The notes: generated by a model not told the origin, from the letters alone. A stretch of 64,000 nucleotides of DNA from Candidatus Aalborgicola bjergmarkensis (GCA_016708725.1 JADJFE010000037.1:1-64000); one strand, 5' to 3'. Counted from the first letter of the stretch, positions 9,100 to 20,000 are shown. Numbers and translations are program-made.

Positions 9100-9228
9100 T
9101 CCATCCGTTATCTTTTCAATTACCGTGCAACCGGTGGCTTTTGTGCTTGCGCGTTCACCACAATGTGGTGTGTTCGCGCCTCGTACATACCGGCGCTGGA
9201 TCGATCCAATAACTTAAGTTTAAACAAC

Positions 9229-9612
9229 ATGGCCACAACGCAAGTCGAAACCGTCAACACGGGAGCAGATAGAGCCAAACAGGTCGCTGCGTCCGCCCTG
9301 GTGGTGGTGGCACTGTTAGCATACTATCTGCTGGATAAACAGGGGCCGGCCATCCAATGGTTAGCTCTGATTCTGGGGCTGGTCGTTGCCGCCGGGATAT
9401 TCTTTCTCACCGAATCCGGTCGCAAGTTGATTGCCTTTGGACGGGATTCCTGGCGTGAGGTCAAAAAAGTCGTTTGGCCCACACGCAAGGAAGCCATCCA
9501 GGTTACGGCTTACGTTTTTGGTTTTGTATTGCTGATGGCCTTGTTTTTATGGGCTACTGACAAGACACTTGAGTGGCTTTTGTATGATTTGATTCTGGGG
9601 TGGAAAAAGTGA
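9229..9612 (+). CDS. secE: Preprotein translocase subunit SecE
   Basis: SecE clamps SecY in the inner-membrane translocon. The 127-residue protein has three hydrophobic segments (about residues 22-40, 45-64 and 95-125) like the E. coli type, and the amphipathic family motif SWREVKKVVWPTRKE just before the third. I chose ATG 9229 (MATTQVETV) rather than an in-frame ATG 66 bases upstream, because homologous proteins begin with a short polar tail. The stop overlaps the nusG start by one base (TGATG). Confidence 0.95.
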   Translation: MATTQVETVNTGADRAKQVAASALVVVALLAYYLLDKQGPAIQWLALILGLVVAAGIFFLTESGRKLIAFGRDSWREVKKVVWPTRKEAIQVTAYVFGFVLLMALFLWATDKTLEWLLYDLILGWKK

Positions 9613-10202
9613 TGACCGATGCTGAACAGCCCCTGATTACTGAAACCTCGCCCTCCCCTGCGAGAAATCCCGATTTGCGTTGGTACGTGGTGCACGCCTA
9701 TTCCGGCATGGAAAAAGCGGTCGAACGCAACATCCAGGAACGCATTGTCCGCGCAGGCATGCAGCACAAGTTTGGTCGTATTCTTGTTCCGATTGAAGAA
9801 GTGGTGGAAGTCAAGAACGGCCAGAAAAAGACCACCGAACGCAAATTCTTCCCCGGCTATGTACTGGTGGAAATGGTCATGGATGATGACAGTTGGCATC
9901 TGGTCAAACACACCAACAAGGTCACCGGATTCGTAGGTGGTGCCAGGAATCGCCCCGCACCCATTTCCGAGTCCGAGGTTATGAAAATTGTCAGCCAGAT
10001 GCAAGAGGGCACGGATAGGCCGCGTCACAAAGTTGAGTTTGTGGTGGGTGAGTTGGTGCGTGTCAAAGAAGGTCCCTTCACAGATTTCAATGGATCTGTG
10101 GAAGACGTGAACTACGAAAAGAGCAAGGTACGGGTTTCGGTTACTATTTTTGGTAGAGCTACGCCTGTCGAACTTGAGTTTTCGCAAATCGAAAAAACCT
10201 GA
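9612..10202 (+). CDS. nusG: Transcription termination/antitermination factor NusG
   Basis: NusG binds RNA polymerase, suppresses pausing and links it to Rho or ribosomal protein S10. The NGN domain starts with RWYVVHAYSGMEKAVERN and includes FFPGYVLVEM. The KOW domain contains VGELVRVKEGPFTDFNGSVE. Length is ~196 residues. The start at 9612 overlaps the secE stop; a slightly longer frame from 9600 would sit inside the secE C-terminus and is less likely. It is followed after 132 bases by rplK. Confidence 0.95.
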   Translation: MTDAEQPLITETSPSPARNPDLRWYVVHAYSGMEKAVERNIQERIVRAGMQHKFGRILVPIEEVVEVKNGQKKTTERKFFPGYVLVEMVMDDDSWHLVKHTNKVTGFVGGARNRPAPISESEVMKIVSQMQEGTDRPRHKVEFVVGELVRVKEGPFTDFNGSVEDVNYEKSKVRVSVTIFGRATPVELEFSQIEKT

Positions 10203-10334
10203 AACCCGTTGACTAAATTGGTTAATCTTGCGCTTTTCGGCTCGGCGCGAAGGTTTGTTATTCAGAGTCGTTAACGTCGGGGAGCCAAGGCTCGCAAAGC
10301 GTAGCCAAAGCGTAATTACCCGCAAGGAGAAATC

Positions 10335-10766
10335 ATGGCGAAAAAAATCGTCGGTTTTGTCAAGCTGCAAGTGCCAGCCGGCAAAGCCAACCCGTCCCCT
10401 CCCATTGGTCCGGCGCTCGGTCAGCGTGGTCTCAACATCATGGAATTCTGCAAGGCATTCAATGCCCAGACCCAAGGTATGGAGCCAGGTTTGCCGTTAC
10501 CCGTGGTGATCACTGCATATGCCGACAAGAGTTTTACATTTATCATCAAAACTCCCCCGGCAACGGTTCTGATCAAAAAAGCAATCAAACTGGACAAGGG
10601 TTCTGCGCGGGCACACGTGGACAAGGTTGGCAAGATCACACGCGCACAACTTGAGGAAATTGCAAAAACCAAGATGAAGGATATGACTGCCGCTGATCTG
10701 GATGCTGCAGTTCGTACCATCGCCGGATCTGCGCGCTCCATGGGCGTCAATGTGGAGGGTGTCTAA
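10335..10766 (+). CDS. rplK: 50S ribosomal protein L11
   Basis: L11 forms the GTPase-associated centre with 23S rRNA. The 143-residue protein has the N-terminal methylated-domain sequence AKKIVGFVKLQVPAGKANPS, PPIGPALGQRGLNIMEFCKA and the C-terminal RNA-binding TIAGSARSMGVNVEG. The ribosome binding site aaggagaaatc precedes it. Its stop abuts the rplA start exactly, so the pair is coupled; L1 is known to regulate this pair in many bacteria. Confidence 0.97.
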   Translation: MAKKIVGFVKLQVPAGKANPSPPIGPALGQRGLNIMEFCKAFNAQTQGMEPGLPLPVVITAYADKSFTFIIKTPPATVLIKKAIKLDKGSARAHVDKVGKITRAQLEEIAKTKMKDMTAADLDAAVRTIAGSARSMGVNVEGV

Positions 10767-11462
10767 ATGTCCAAAATCACAAAAAAACAAAAAACGCAAA
10801 TCGGCAAAGTTGATAACAGCAAACTTTACCCACTGGGTGATGCGCTCGAATTGGTCAAAAGCTTTGCCACTGCCAAGTTTGATGAGTCTATTGACGTGGC
10901 TGTGCAACTCGGAGTGGATGCCAAGAAGTCGGATCAAGTGGTACGCGGTGCCGTTGTGCTTCCCAATGGCACGGGCAAAACCAAACGGGTAGCGGTTTTC
11001 GCCCAGGGAGCCAAGGCCGACGAAGCCAGAGCGGCTGGGGCGGACATTGTTGGCATGGATGATCTGGCTGCCCGTGTCAAATCCGGTGATATTCCGTTTG
11101 ACGTGGTAATTGCCGCGCCCGACGCTATGCGCGTCGTTGGAACACTCGGACAAATTCTCGGTCCCCGTGGCTTGATGCCCAATCCGAAGGTTGGCACGGT
11201 AACTCCAGATGTTGCCACTGCAGTAAAAAATGCAAAAGCAGGTCAGGTGCAATTTCGTATCGACAAGGCAGGAATTGTCCACAGCACCATTGGCCGTCGC
11301 TCCTTTGAGTCGACACGATTGCAAGGTAATCTGGCCGCACTGGTTGAAGCCTTGGTCAAGGCCAAACCTGCATCCAGCAAAGGCTTGTATTTGCGAAAAG
11401 TTGCCGTTTCCTCAACAATGGGTGTGGGGGTCCGCGTGGACCTTCAGACTATCTCCGCTTAG
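10767..11462 (+). CDS. rplA: 50S ribosomal protein L1
   Basis: L1 binds 23S rRNA at the mobile stalk and represses its own mRNA. The 231-residue protein includes VRGAVVLPNGTGKTKRVAVF, LGPRGLMPNPKVGTVTPD and FRIDKAGIVHSTIGRRSFES, all diagnostic. It starts on the base after the rplK stop and is followed by a 288-base leader before rplJ. Confidence 0.97.
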   Translation: MSKITKKQKTQIGKVDNSKLYPLGDALELVKSFATAKFDESIDVAVQLGVDAKKSDQVVRGAVVLPNGTGKTKRVAVFAQGAKADEARAAGADIVGMDDLAARVKSGDIPFDVVIAAPDAMRVVGTLGQILGPRGLMPNPKVGTVTPDVATAVKNAKAGQVQFRIDKAGIVHSTIGRRSFESTRLQGNLAALVEALVKAKPASSKGLYLRKVAVSSTMGVGVRVDLQTISA

Positions 11463-11750
11463 AGAAACGGAACAGAAATTCGGAAATTCGGAAATTCGCT
11501 TAGGTGGAATTTCCGATAAGTGGTGGGTTGTCGCAATCTACGGGTTGTGGCAGGTCATCCAGGACCGTTGGCGTGTTTTATGTGCATCCGCATGCAAAAC
11601 ACTTAATACAAGGTTCCCAAGTTCGCTTGGATCTGGCCAACGCAGATGGCGATTCCACTGCAAACGGAACTTTTTCCCGAACAGTTGGTCGCTGCAATGT
11701 GAAGCCGCCCTTGGTGAACAGCCAAAGGCGGCAATTTAAAGGAGTAGACC
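11463..11750 (+). promoter_or_regulatory. rplJ leader with RBS-proximal hairpin
   Basis: This 288-base gap has no gene. In other proteobacteria the L10-L12 complex binds the rplJ leader to control translation of rplJL, and a gap of this size in this place fits. The clearest structure is a hairpin with an 11-base stem and one mismatch: 11704-11714 (gccgcccttgg) with 11722-11732 (ccaaaggcggc). It ends just before the ribosome binding site aaaggag at 11738-11744. A tandem octamer block lies at its 5' end. The L10 role is inferred from position. Confidence 0.55.
11475..11498. repeat. Three tandem octamers in the rplJ leader
   Basis: Three perfect copies of gaaattcg start 12 bases after the rplA stop. 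A partly complementary ggaatttcc follows at about 11505-11513, so the block could pair with it and change the leader's fold. Confidence 0.9.
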
Positions 11751-12281
11751 TTGAGTCTCAATCGCAGTGAGAAAGAAGCGGTCATCAATGACGTGGCCGG
11801 CCTCGCAGCTAAAGCTCAAACGCTCGTGATCGCGGAGTACCGGGGCATCACGGTTGCCGACATGACCAAGTTGCGCGTTTCCGCACGCAGCAGCGGCGTG
11901 AGCCTGAGTGTGTTGAAAAACACCCTGGCCCGTCGTGCTGTGCAAGGTAGCGCATTTGAGGTCGTCGCAAACCAGATGACTGGCCCTCTGATCTACAGTT
12001 TTTCCGAGGATGCAGTGGCTGCCGCCAAGGTGGTGGCCGATTTTGCGAAAACCAATGACAAATTGGTAATCCGCGCTGGTGCATACGGCGGCAAAGCTAT
12101 GGATGTGAACGGCGTCAAGCAACTTGCCAGCATCCCCTCCAAAGAGGTTTTGCTGGCGCAATTGCTGGGCTTGATGCAGTCTCCCATTTCACGTACAGCA
12201 CGCGTGCTGTCGGCATTGGCGGAGCAACGCAGTGCAGGTGCAGCAGTAGAAGCTGCGCCCGCCGAGGCTGTCGCAGCGTAA
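11751..12281 (+). CDS. rplJ: 50S ribosomal protein L10
   Basis: L10 anchors L7/L12 dimers in the ribosomal stalk. The 176-residue protein begins with SLNRSEKEAVINDVAGLAAK and contains ITVADMTKLRVSARSSGVSL, KNTLARRAV and a C-terminal helical tail rich in Ala and Glu for L12 binding. The start codon is TTG, preceded by aaaggag seven bases upstream; no ATG or GTG in a better place exists. A weak start fits a gene under leader-mediated translational control. Confidence 0.95.
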   Translation: MSLNRSEKEAVINDVAGLAAKAQTLVIAEYRGITVADMTKLRVSARSSGVSLSVLKNTLARRAVQGSAFEVVANQMTGPLIYSFSEDAVAAAKVVADFAKTNDKLVIRAGAYGGKAMDVNGVKQLASIPSKEVLLAQLLGLMQSPISRTARVLSALAEQRSAGAAVEAAPAEAVAA

Positions 12282-12323
12282 ATACTGCTGACCTGTATAT
12301 AACCGATATTTTAGGAAATCAAA

Positions 12324-12695
12324 ATGGCATTCGATAAAGACGCATTTTTGACCGCGCTTGACAGCATGACGGTCATGGAACTCAACGACCTGGTGAAAGC
12401 CATCGAAGAGAAGTTTGGGGTCAGCGCAGCCGCAATGTCGGCGCCAGCATCCAGTGGCGCCGCAGCACCAGTGGCTGAAGAAAAGACCGAGTTCAACGTA
12501 GTTCTGCTCGAGGCAGGATCAGGCAAGGTGGCTGTCATCAAGGCAGTACGCGAAATCACAGGTCTGGGCCTCAAGGAGGCCAAGGATTTGGTCGATGGCG
12601 CACCCAAGAACGTCAAGGAAGCTCTCTCCAAAGCAGATGCCGAAGCTGCCAAGAAGAAGCTCGAAGACGCAGGTGCCAAGGTCGAACTCAAGTAA
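12324..12695 (+). CDS. rplL: 50S ribosomal protein L7/L12
   Basis: L7/L12 is the multi-copy stalk protein that recruits translation factors. The 123-residue protein has the N-terminal dimer region (MTVMELNDLVKAIEEKFGVS), an Ala/Pro hinge at residues ~38-52 and the C-terminal factor-binding domain with VIKAVREITGLGLKEAKDLV. It lies 42 bases after rplJ and is followed by a hairpin before rpoB. Confidence 0.97.
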   Translation: MAFDKDAFLTALDSMTVMELNDLVKAIEEKFGVSAAAMSAPASSGAAAPVAEEKTEFNVVLLEAGSGKVAVIKAVREITGLGLKEAKDLVDGAPKNVKEALSKADAEAAKKKLEDAGAKVELK

Positions 12696-12713
12696 GTTCA
12701 ATTGGAGTGTCGC

Positions 12714-12740
12714 AGGGCTGGTTTCGAGCCAGCCCTTCTC
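12714..12740 (+). terminator. rplL-rpoB attenuator hairpin
   Basis: The stem agggctgg / ccagccct around the loop tttcgag is followed by tctctttt. It lies 19 bases after the rplL stop and 220 bases before rpoB. In E. coli a partial terminator here lowers rpoBC expression relative to rplJL; the same role is inferred. The rest of the gap to 12956 holds no gene I can support. Confidence 0.75.
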
Positions 12741-12956
12741 TTTTAGAGTACACCCAATAACAGTTGTGCCAACGCTGTTTTTGAGTGTCTTCTGACCCCG
12801 ACTGCAGAAGATGCCTTGGTACGGGCTACGTGCAACGCGTAGTCGTCCGCCAGTGATTGGTAGTGGCCAATCGCCAAGAAAATGTGGGTGAATACCCCGC
12901 TGTAAACAGTCGCCTAGGACCCCCAGGATTCCTTTTAGTCTTTGCCCGGAGATCTA

Positions 12957-15900
12957 ATGGCTTATTCATACACTGAACGTAAACGCATTCGCAAAAATTT
13001 CGGTAACCGCGATAGCGTGCTTGAAATCCCTTACCTGCTGCAAATGCAAAAGGACGCTTATACGGCTTTTTTACAGGCTGATGTCCCTCCAAAAAAGAGA
13101 ACAGTGGATGGTCTGCAGGCAGCATTTGAAGCAGCGTTTCCCATCGTTTCACACAACGGTTTTGTCGAAATGAAGTACCTTGAGTACAACTTGGCCAAAC
13201 CCGCATTCGATGTGCGTGAATGTCAAACCCGTGGTCTGACATTTGCGTCTGCCGTACGCGCCAAGGTCCAACTCATCATTTACGACCGGGAATCATCGAC
13301 TTCGCAAAACAAGGTGGTCAAAGAGGTCAAAGAACAAGAAGTCTACATGGGCGAAGTCCCGCTTATGACCAGCAAAGGTTCGTTCATTATCAATGGTACC
13401 GAGCGTGTCATCGTCTCACAGTTGCATCGCTCACCAGGCGTATTTTTCGAACACGACAAGGGCAAGACCCATAGCTCCGGCAAACTGCTGTTTTCCGCAC
13501 GCATCATCCCATACCGTGGCTCATGGCTTGACTTTGAGTTCGACCCCAAGGATCTGCTCTATTTCCGTGTTGACCGTCGGCGCAAGATGCCCGTCACCAT
13601 CCTGCTCAAGGCCATTGGACTCAACAACGAGTCCGTCTTGGCAAATTTCTTTGTCAATGACAACTTCCGTTTAATGGATAGTGGCGCCCAGATGGAATTT
13701 GTCGCCGAACGCCTACGCGGAGAGGTTGCGCGTTTTGATATTACCGACAAGAGTGGCAAGGTTGTAGTCCCTAAAGACAAGCGTGTCACGGCACGCCACA
13801 CACGCGAGTTGGAACAATCTGGCACCACACACATCAGTGTGCCTGAAGACTTTCTGCTTGGACGCGTAGTAGCCCGCAATATCCTTGATACAGATACTGG
13901 CGAAATCATCGCTAAAGCCAATGACGAATTGACGGACGTTTTGCTTAAAAAGTTACGCCAGACGGGTATCCGGGATTTGCCTTGTATCTATACCAATGAA
14001 CTTGATCAAGGTCCGTACATCTCGCAAACCCTCAGAACCGATGAAACGGCAGATGAATTTGCTGCACGGGTCGCCATTTACCGCATGATGCGTCCTGGCG
14101 AACCACCGACGGAAGATGCGGTTCAAGCCCTTTTTCAACGCTTGTTTTACAACCCGGATACGTACGATCTGTCGCGCGTGGGACGCATGAAGTTCAATGC
14201 CAAGATGGGTCGCTCGGAGTCCACAGGGCCCAAGGTCCTGACCAATGAGGACATCCTGTCGGTCGTAAAAATTCTTGTTGATCTGCGCAACGGCCGTGGT
14301 GATGTGGACGACATCGACCACCTCGGAAACCGCCGGGTGCGTTGCGTCGGAGAACTCGCAGAAAACCAATATCGAACCGGGTTGGCACGTATCGAAAAGG
14401 CCGTCAAGGAGCGTTTGGGGCAAGCTGAGCAAGAACCGCTCATGCCGCATGATCTGATTAACAGCAAACCAATTTCTGCGGCCTTGAAAGAGTTTTTCGG
14501 TGCATCCCAACTATCGCAGTTCATGGATCAGACAAACCCCCTGTCCGAGATCACACACAAACGCCGTGTTTCTGCCTTGGGGCCAGGTGGCTTGACCCGT
14601 GAACGTGCAGGTTTTGAAGTACGTGATGTGCATGTAACACACTACGGTCGTGTCTGCCCTATCGAGACTCCCGAAGGCCCCAACATCGGTCTGATCAATT
14701 CGCTCGCACTGTACGCGCGTCTTAACGAGTACGGTTTCATTGAAACTCCCTACCGGCGTGTAGTCGATGGCCAAGTGAGCAACGATATCGACTACCTTTC
14801 TGCCATTGAAGAAGGTAAATATGTCATTGCCCAGGCCAATGCAACGCTCGACAAAGACGGCAAATTGACCGATGAGCTGGTTTCTGCGCGCGAAAAAGGC
14901 GAGTCCATTCTGGTAGGCGCGGAACGTGTTCAGTACATGGATGTATCACCAGCACAGATCGTGTCGGTTGCCGCATCACTGGTCCCATTCCTGGAGCATG
15001 ACGATGCCAACCGGGCTCTGATGGGCGCCAACATGCAACGTCAGGCTGTGCCGGTACTGCGTCCGGAAAAAGCACTGGTGGGCACCGGCATTGAACGGGT
15101 ATCGGCAGTTGACTCTGGAACCGTCGTAACCGCAGCCCGTGGCGGCATAGTGGACTATGTGGATGCAACCCGCATTGTGATCCGCGTCAACGATGCCGAA
15201 ACACAAGCAGGTGAAGTGGGCGTAGACATTTACAACCTTATCAAGTACCAACGCTCGAACCAGAATACAAACATCCACCAGCGTCCGATTGTCAAGAAGG
15301 GAGACATACTCACCAAGGACGACGTGATTGCTGACGGAGCTTCGACCGATCTGGGAGAGTTGGCACTGGGGCAAAATATGCTGGTGGCCTTCATGCCCTG
15401 GAACGGTTTCAATTTTGAAGACTCGATTCTGATCAGCGAACGGGTGGTTGCCGATGACCGTTATACCTCGATTCACATTGAGGAATTGGTAGTCATGGCA
15501 CGTGACACCAAACTGGGACAGGAAGAAATCACGCGCGACATTCCCAATCTGAGTGAACAACAGCTCAATCGTCTGGATGAATCGGGAATTATCTATGTGG
15601 GTGCTGAAGTACAACCAGGCGACACCTTGGTTGGCAAGGTAACACCCAAAGGAGAGACCACGCTCACCCCCGAAGAAAAATTACTGCGCGCCATCTTTGG
15701 TGAAAAGGCGAGCGATGTAAAAGACACATCATTGCGCGTGGAGCAGGGGTCACAGGGTATAGTAATTGATGTGCAGGTATTCACACGCGAAGGTATCCAA
15801 CGTGACCGACGTGCACAGCAAATTATTGATGACGAACTCAAACGCTTCCGTCTCGATTTGAATGATCAACTTCGGATTGTGGAAGCTGATGCTTTTGACC

Positions 15901-17069
15901 GAATTGAGAAGTTGTTACTTGGTAAGACAGTCAACGGTGGCCCACAAAAGATAGCCAAGGGCAGCAAACTGGACAAAACCTACTTATCTTCCATAGAAAG
16001 ATTCCACTGGTTCGATATTCGCCCTGCGGATGAAGATGTCGCGGCGCAACTGGAAAGTATCAAGAACTCCCTGGAACAAACCCGCCACAGTTTTGACTTG
16101 GCATTTGAAGAAAAACGCAAAAAGCTCACCCAAGGTGACGAGCTTCCGGCTGGCGTTCTCAAGATGATCAAGGTATACATTGCCGTCAAGCGCCGCCTGC
16201 AACCCGGTGACAAGATGGCTGGACGCCACGGGAACAAGGGGGTGGTATCCAAGATCGTCCCGATTGAAGACATGCCCTACATGGCCGATGGCACCCCATG
16301 CGATATCGTGCTGAATCCATTGGGTGTTCCCTCTCGTATGAACGTAGGACAGGTTCTGGAAGTGCATTTGGGTTGGGCTGCCAAAGGGCTGGGACAACGC
16401 ATCGCAGACATGCTCCAGGAGCAAGCCAGGGCTGAAGAAATACGCCAATTCATGCATCAGATCTACAACGGATCGGGGCGCAAGGAAGACTTGGCGCAAC
16501 TCAGCGATGACGAGATCAGGGAAATGGCCAGCAATCTCTCTAGTGGCGCAACATTTGCAACTCCGGTATTTGACGGCGCGTCCGAAGAAGAAATCCGCAG
16601 TATGCTCAAACTGGCTTATCCGGATAATATTACTGCAGCGAAAGGATTGACAGCGGCCCGCACCCAAGCCAATTTGTTTGATGGTCGTAGCGGTGAACCT
16701 TTTGAGCGCCCCACCACCGTGGGTTACATGCATGTGCTCAAGCTCCACCATCTGGTTGATGACAAAATGCACGCACGCTCAACGGGGCCCTACAGTCTGG
16801 TTACCCAGCAACCACTGGGGGGCAAAGCGCAGTTTGGTGGACAGCGTTTCGGTGAAATGGAAGTGTGGGCACTGGAAGCCTACGGTGCCTCTTATACCCT
16901 ACAGGAAATGCTAACGGTCAAATCAGATGATGTGCAGGGCCGCACCAAGGTGTACGAAAACATCGTCAAGGGAGAGCATTCCATAGAAGCTGGCATGCCG
17001 GAATCATTCAATGTATTGGTCAAGGAAATTCGCTCCTTGGGCATCGACATTGAACTCGAACGTAGCTGA
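12957..17069 (+). CDS. rpoB: RNA polymerase beta subunit
   Basis: The 1370-residue beta subunit forms much of the active-site cleft of RNA polymerase. I chose ATG 12957 (MAYSYTERKRIRKNFG) because it follows ggag at normal spacing and matches the family start; an in-frame ATG 15 bases earlier is less likely. The rifampicin-binding region reads FFGASQLSQFMDQTNPLSEI and then THKRRVSALGPGGL, with sensitive-type residues at the usual resistance positions. The active-site signature KMAGRHGNKGVVSKI and the C-terminal LGGKAQFGGQRFGEMEVWAL are intact. Length and order are normal, and rpoC follows after 26 bases. Confidence 0.98.
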   Translation: MAYSYTERKRIRKNFGNRDSVLEIPYLLQMQKDAYTAFLQADVPPKKRTVDGLQAAFEAAFPIVSHNGFVEMKYLEYNLAKPAFDVRECQTRGLTFASAVRAKVQLIIYDRESSTSQNKVVKEVKEQEVYMGEVPLMTSKGSFIINGTERVIVSQLHRSPGVFFEHDKGKTHSSGKLLFSARIIPYRGSWLDFEFDPKDLLYFRVDRRRKMPVTILLKAIGLNNESVLANFFVNDNFRLMDSGAQMEFVAERLRGEVARFDITDKSGKVVVPKDKRVTARHTRELEQSGTTHISVPEDFLLGRVVARNILDTDTGEIIAKANDELTDVLLKKLRQTGIRDLPCIYTNELDQGPYISQTLRTDETADEFAARVAIYRMMRPGEPPTEDAVQALFQRLFYNPDTYDLSRVGRMKFNAKMGRSESTGPKVLTNEDILSVVKILVDLRNGRGDVDDIDHLGNRRVRCVGELAENQYRTGLARIEKAVKERLGQAEQEPLMPHDLINSKPISAALKEFFGASQLSQFMDQTNPLSEITHKRRVSALGPGGLTRERAGFEVRDVHVTHYGRVCPIETPEGPNIGLINSLALYARLNEYGFIETPYRRVVDGQVSNDIDYLSAIEEGKYVIAQANATLDKDGKLTDELVSAREKGESILVGAERVQYMDVSPAQIVSVAASLVPFLEHDDANRALMGANMQRQAVPVLRPEKALVGTGIERVSAVDSGTVVTAARGGIVDYVDATRIVIRVNDAETQAGEVGVDIYNLIKYQRSNQNTNIHQRPIVKKGDILTKDDVIADGASTDLGELALGQNMLVAFMPWNGFNFEDSILISERVVADDRYTSIHIEELVVMARDTKLGQEEITRDIPNLSEQQLNRLDESGIIYVGAEVQPGDTLVGKVTPKGETTLTPEEKLLRAIFGEKASDVKDTSLRVEQGSQGIVIDVQVFTREGIQRDRRAQQIIDDELKRFRLDLNDQLRIVEADAFDRIEKLLLGKTVNGGPQKIAKGSKLDKTYLSSIERFHWFDIRPADEDVAAQLESIKNSLEQTRHSFDLAFEEKRKKLTQGDELPAGVLKMIKVYIAVKRRLQPGDKMAGRHGNKGVVSKIVPIEDMPYMADGTPCDIVLNPLGVPSRMNVGQVLEVHLGWAAKGLGQRIADMLQEQARAEEIRQFMHQIYNGSGRKEDLAQLSDDEIREMASNLSSGATFATPVFDGASEEEIRSMLKLAYPDNITAAKGLTAARTQANLFDGRSGEPFERPTTVGYMHVLKLHHLVDDKMHARSTGPYSLVTQQPLGGKAQFGGQRFGEMEVWALEAYGASYTLQEMLTVKSDDVQGRTKVYENIVKGEHSIEAGMPESFNVLVKEIRSLGIDIELERS

Positions 17070-17095
17070 TAAATGAACAAACAAAGGATTAGTCC

Positions 17096-20000
17096 ATGAA
17101 ATCATTACTCGACCTGTTCAAGCAGTTCACGCCCGATGAGCATTTCGGTGCGATCAAAATAGGCATGGCATCACCAGAGAAAATTCGTTCTTGGTCCTTT
17201 GGTGAAGTACGCAAACCGGAAACCATCAACTACCGGACATTCAAACCTGAACGCGACGGTTTGTTTTGCGCCAAGATCTTTGGCCCGATCAAGGACTACG
17301 AATGCTTGTGTGGCAAATACAAGCGACTCAAGCACCGTGGCGTTATCTGTGAAAAATGCGGCGTGGAAGTAACCCAGGCCAAGGTGCGCCGCGAGCGCAT
17401 GGGGCACATTGATCTGGCGGCACCCTGTGCGCACATCTGGTTTCTCAAGTCCCTTCCGAGCCGCTTGGGGTTGGTATTGGATATGACACTGCGGGACATC
17501 GAACGTGTGTTGTACTTCGAAGCCTATGTAGTAACCGACCCTGGCATGACACCGCTCAAGAAATTCAGCATCATGTCAGAAGACGACTTTGAGGCCAAAT
17601 TCAAGGAGTATGGTGATGAATTCCAGGCCAAGATGGGGGCCGAGGGTATCAAAGACTTGTTGCAAAGCATCGACATCGAAGGTTCCATCGAAAAGTTGCG
17701 CAACGACCTGACCGGTTCCGAGCTCAAAATAAAGAAGAACGCCAAGCGCTTGAAGGTACTGGAGGCCTTCAAAAAATCCGGTATCAAACCGGAGTGGATG
17801 GTATTGGATGTTTTACCGGTGCTACCACCTGACCTGCGACCACTCGTTCCGCTGGATGGTGGCCGCTTTGCAACTTCCGACCTGAACGATTTGTACCGCC
17901 GTGTCATCAACCGCAACAGCCGTTTGCGTCGTTTGCTGGAACTCAAAGCGCCGGAAATCATTGCCCGCAATGAAAAACGCATGCTGCAAGAAGCAGTAGA
18001 CAGTTTGCTCGATAACGGTCGTCGCGGCAAGGCCATGACTGGCGCCAACAAACGTGCGCTTAAATCACTGGCCGACATGATCAAGGGTAAATCAGGACGC
18101 TTCCGCCAAAACCTTTTGGGCAAACGCGTGGACTACTCTGGACGTTCTGTCATTGTGGTGGGCCCGACACTGAAGCTACACCAATGCGGATTGCCGAAAC
18201 TCATGGCTTTGGAGTTGTTCAAACCCTTCATCTTCGCTCGCCTCGAAGCAATGGGCATTGCGACAACCATCAAGGCGGCCAAGAAGGAAGTCGAGTCTGG
18301 CACTCCCGTGGTTTGGGATATTCTTGAAGAAGTTATCAAAGAGCATCCAATTATGCTCAACCGTGCACCTACCCTGCACCGTTTGGGTATTCAAGCCTTT
18401 GAGCCTATTTTGATCGAAGGCAAGGCGATCCAGTTGCATCCCTTGGTGTGTTCGGCTTTCAATGCCGACTTCGATGGCGATCAGATGGCTGTTCACGTGC
18501 CCCTTTCTATCGAGGCACAGATAGAATGCCGCACGTTAATGCTGGCCTCCAACAACGTGTTATTCCCGGCCAATGGTGAACCATCTATCGTTCCATCACA
18601 AGACGTGGTGCTTGGTTTGTATTACGCCACACGTGAACGCATCAACGGCAAAGGTGAGGGACTGATCTTTGCAGATACCGAAGAGGTGCAACGTGCCCTC
18701 GATGCCGGCGAAGTCGAGTCGAACGCCCGCATCAATGTGCGTTTAACCGAGTACACCAAAGACAAAGAGACTGGTGCATTCACGGCCAGCACCAAACTAT
18801 GGGAAACCACTGCGGGTCGCGCTTTGTTGTCCGAAATATTACCGAAGGGTCTGCCTTTCGCTCACATTAACAAGGCTTTGAAAAAGAAGGAAATTTCCAA
18901 ACTGATCAATGTCTCGTTTCGCAAATGCGGTCTGAAGGACACGGTCATTTTTGCCGACAAACTATTGCAAGCCGGATTTCGTCTGGCAACCAGGGCCGGT
19001 ATTTCGATCTGTATCGACGACATGCTGGTGCCACAGGAAAAATACGACATCATTGGACGCGCGCAAACAGAGGTCAAAGAAATCGAACAGCAATACGTGT
19101 CTGGTCTGGTGACCTCCGGGGAACGTTACAACAAAGTCGTGGATATCTGGGGAAAAGCTGGCGACGATGTTTCCAAGGTCATGATGAACAAGCTATCCAA
19201 GGAGACCGTAACCGACCGTCACGGCAAGCAAGTTCAACAGGAGTCCTTCAATTCCATCTACATGATGGCCGACTCTGGTGCACGCGGTTCCGCTGCCCAG
19301 ATTCGTCAGGTTGCAGGAATGCGTGGTCTGATGGCCAAGCCGGATGGCTCCATCATTGAGACGCCAATTACCGCCAACTTCCGCGAGGGTTTGAACGTGC
19401 TGGAGTACTTCATCTCCACCCACGGTGCACGCAAGGGCTTGGCAGACACAGCTTTGAAAACCGCCAATTCAGGTTATTTGACGCGGCGCCTGGTCGATGT
19501 GACCCAGGACCTGGTGGTGACGCAAGACGATTGCGGCACCCATGGCGGCTACCTGATGCGCGCCATCGTCGAAGGTGGTGAAGTCATCGAGTCACTGCGT
19601 GACCGCGTGCTGGGTCGCACGGTGGCCGAAGACATTATTCATCCAGAAAATCGCTCTGTCCTGGCGTCGGGTGGTGACATGCTGGACGAAGACATGATCG
19701 ATGGAATTGAGGCTGCCGGTGTAGACGAAGTAAAGGTACGCACTGCATTAACCTGTGAAACCCGTTTTGGCATATGTGCGAGATGCTATGGACGCGATCT
19801 GGGGCGCGGTGGTTTGATTAATGGTGGTGAAGCCGTAGGTGTGATTGCAGCGCAATCCATCGGTGAACCCGGCACGCAGTTAACCATGCGCACCTTCCAT
19901 ATTGGAGGTGCTGCATCCCGTGCAGCCATCGCTTCCAGCGTTGAAGCCAAATCCAACGGCAAAATTGGCTTCAATACAACCATGCGCTACGTGACCAATA

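Noticed and set aside
9510..10475. A 321-codon minus-strand frame opposite nusG
   Set aside because: It lies fully over secE, nusG and rplK, and the residues (many His and Phe) are typical of an antisense shadow.
12714..12740. Treating the rplL-rpoB hairpin as the end of the operon
   Set aside because: rpoB has no separate strong promoter that I can see in the gap, and a partial terminator in this place is known in other proteobacteria.
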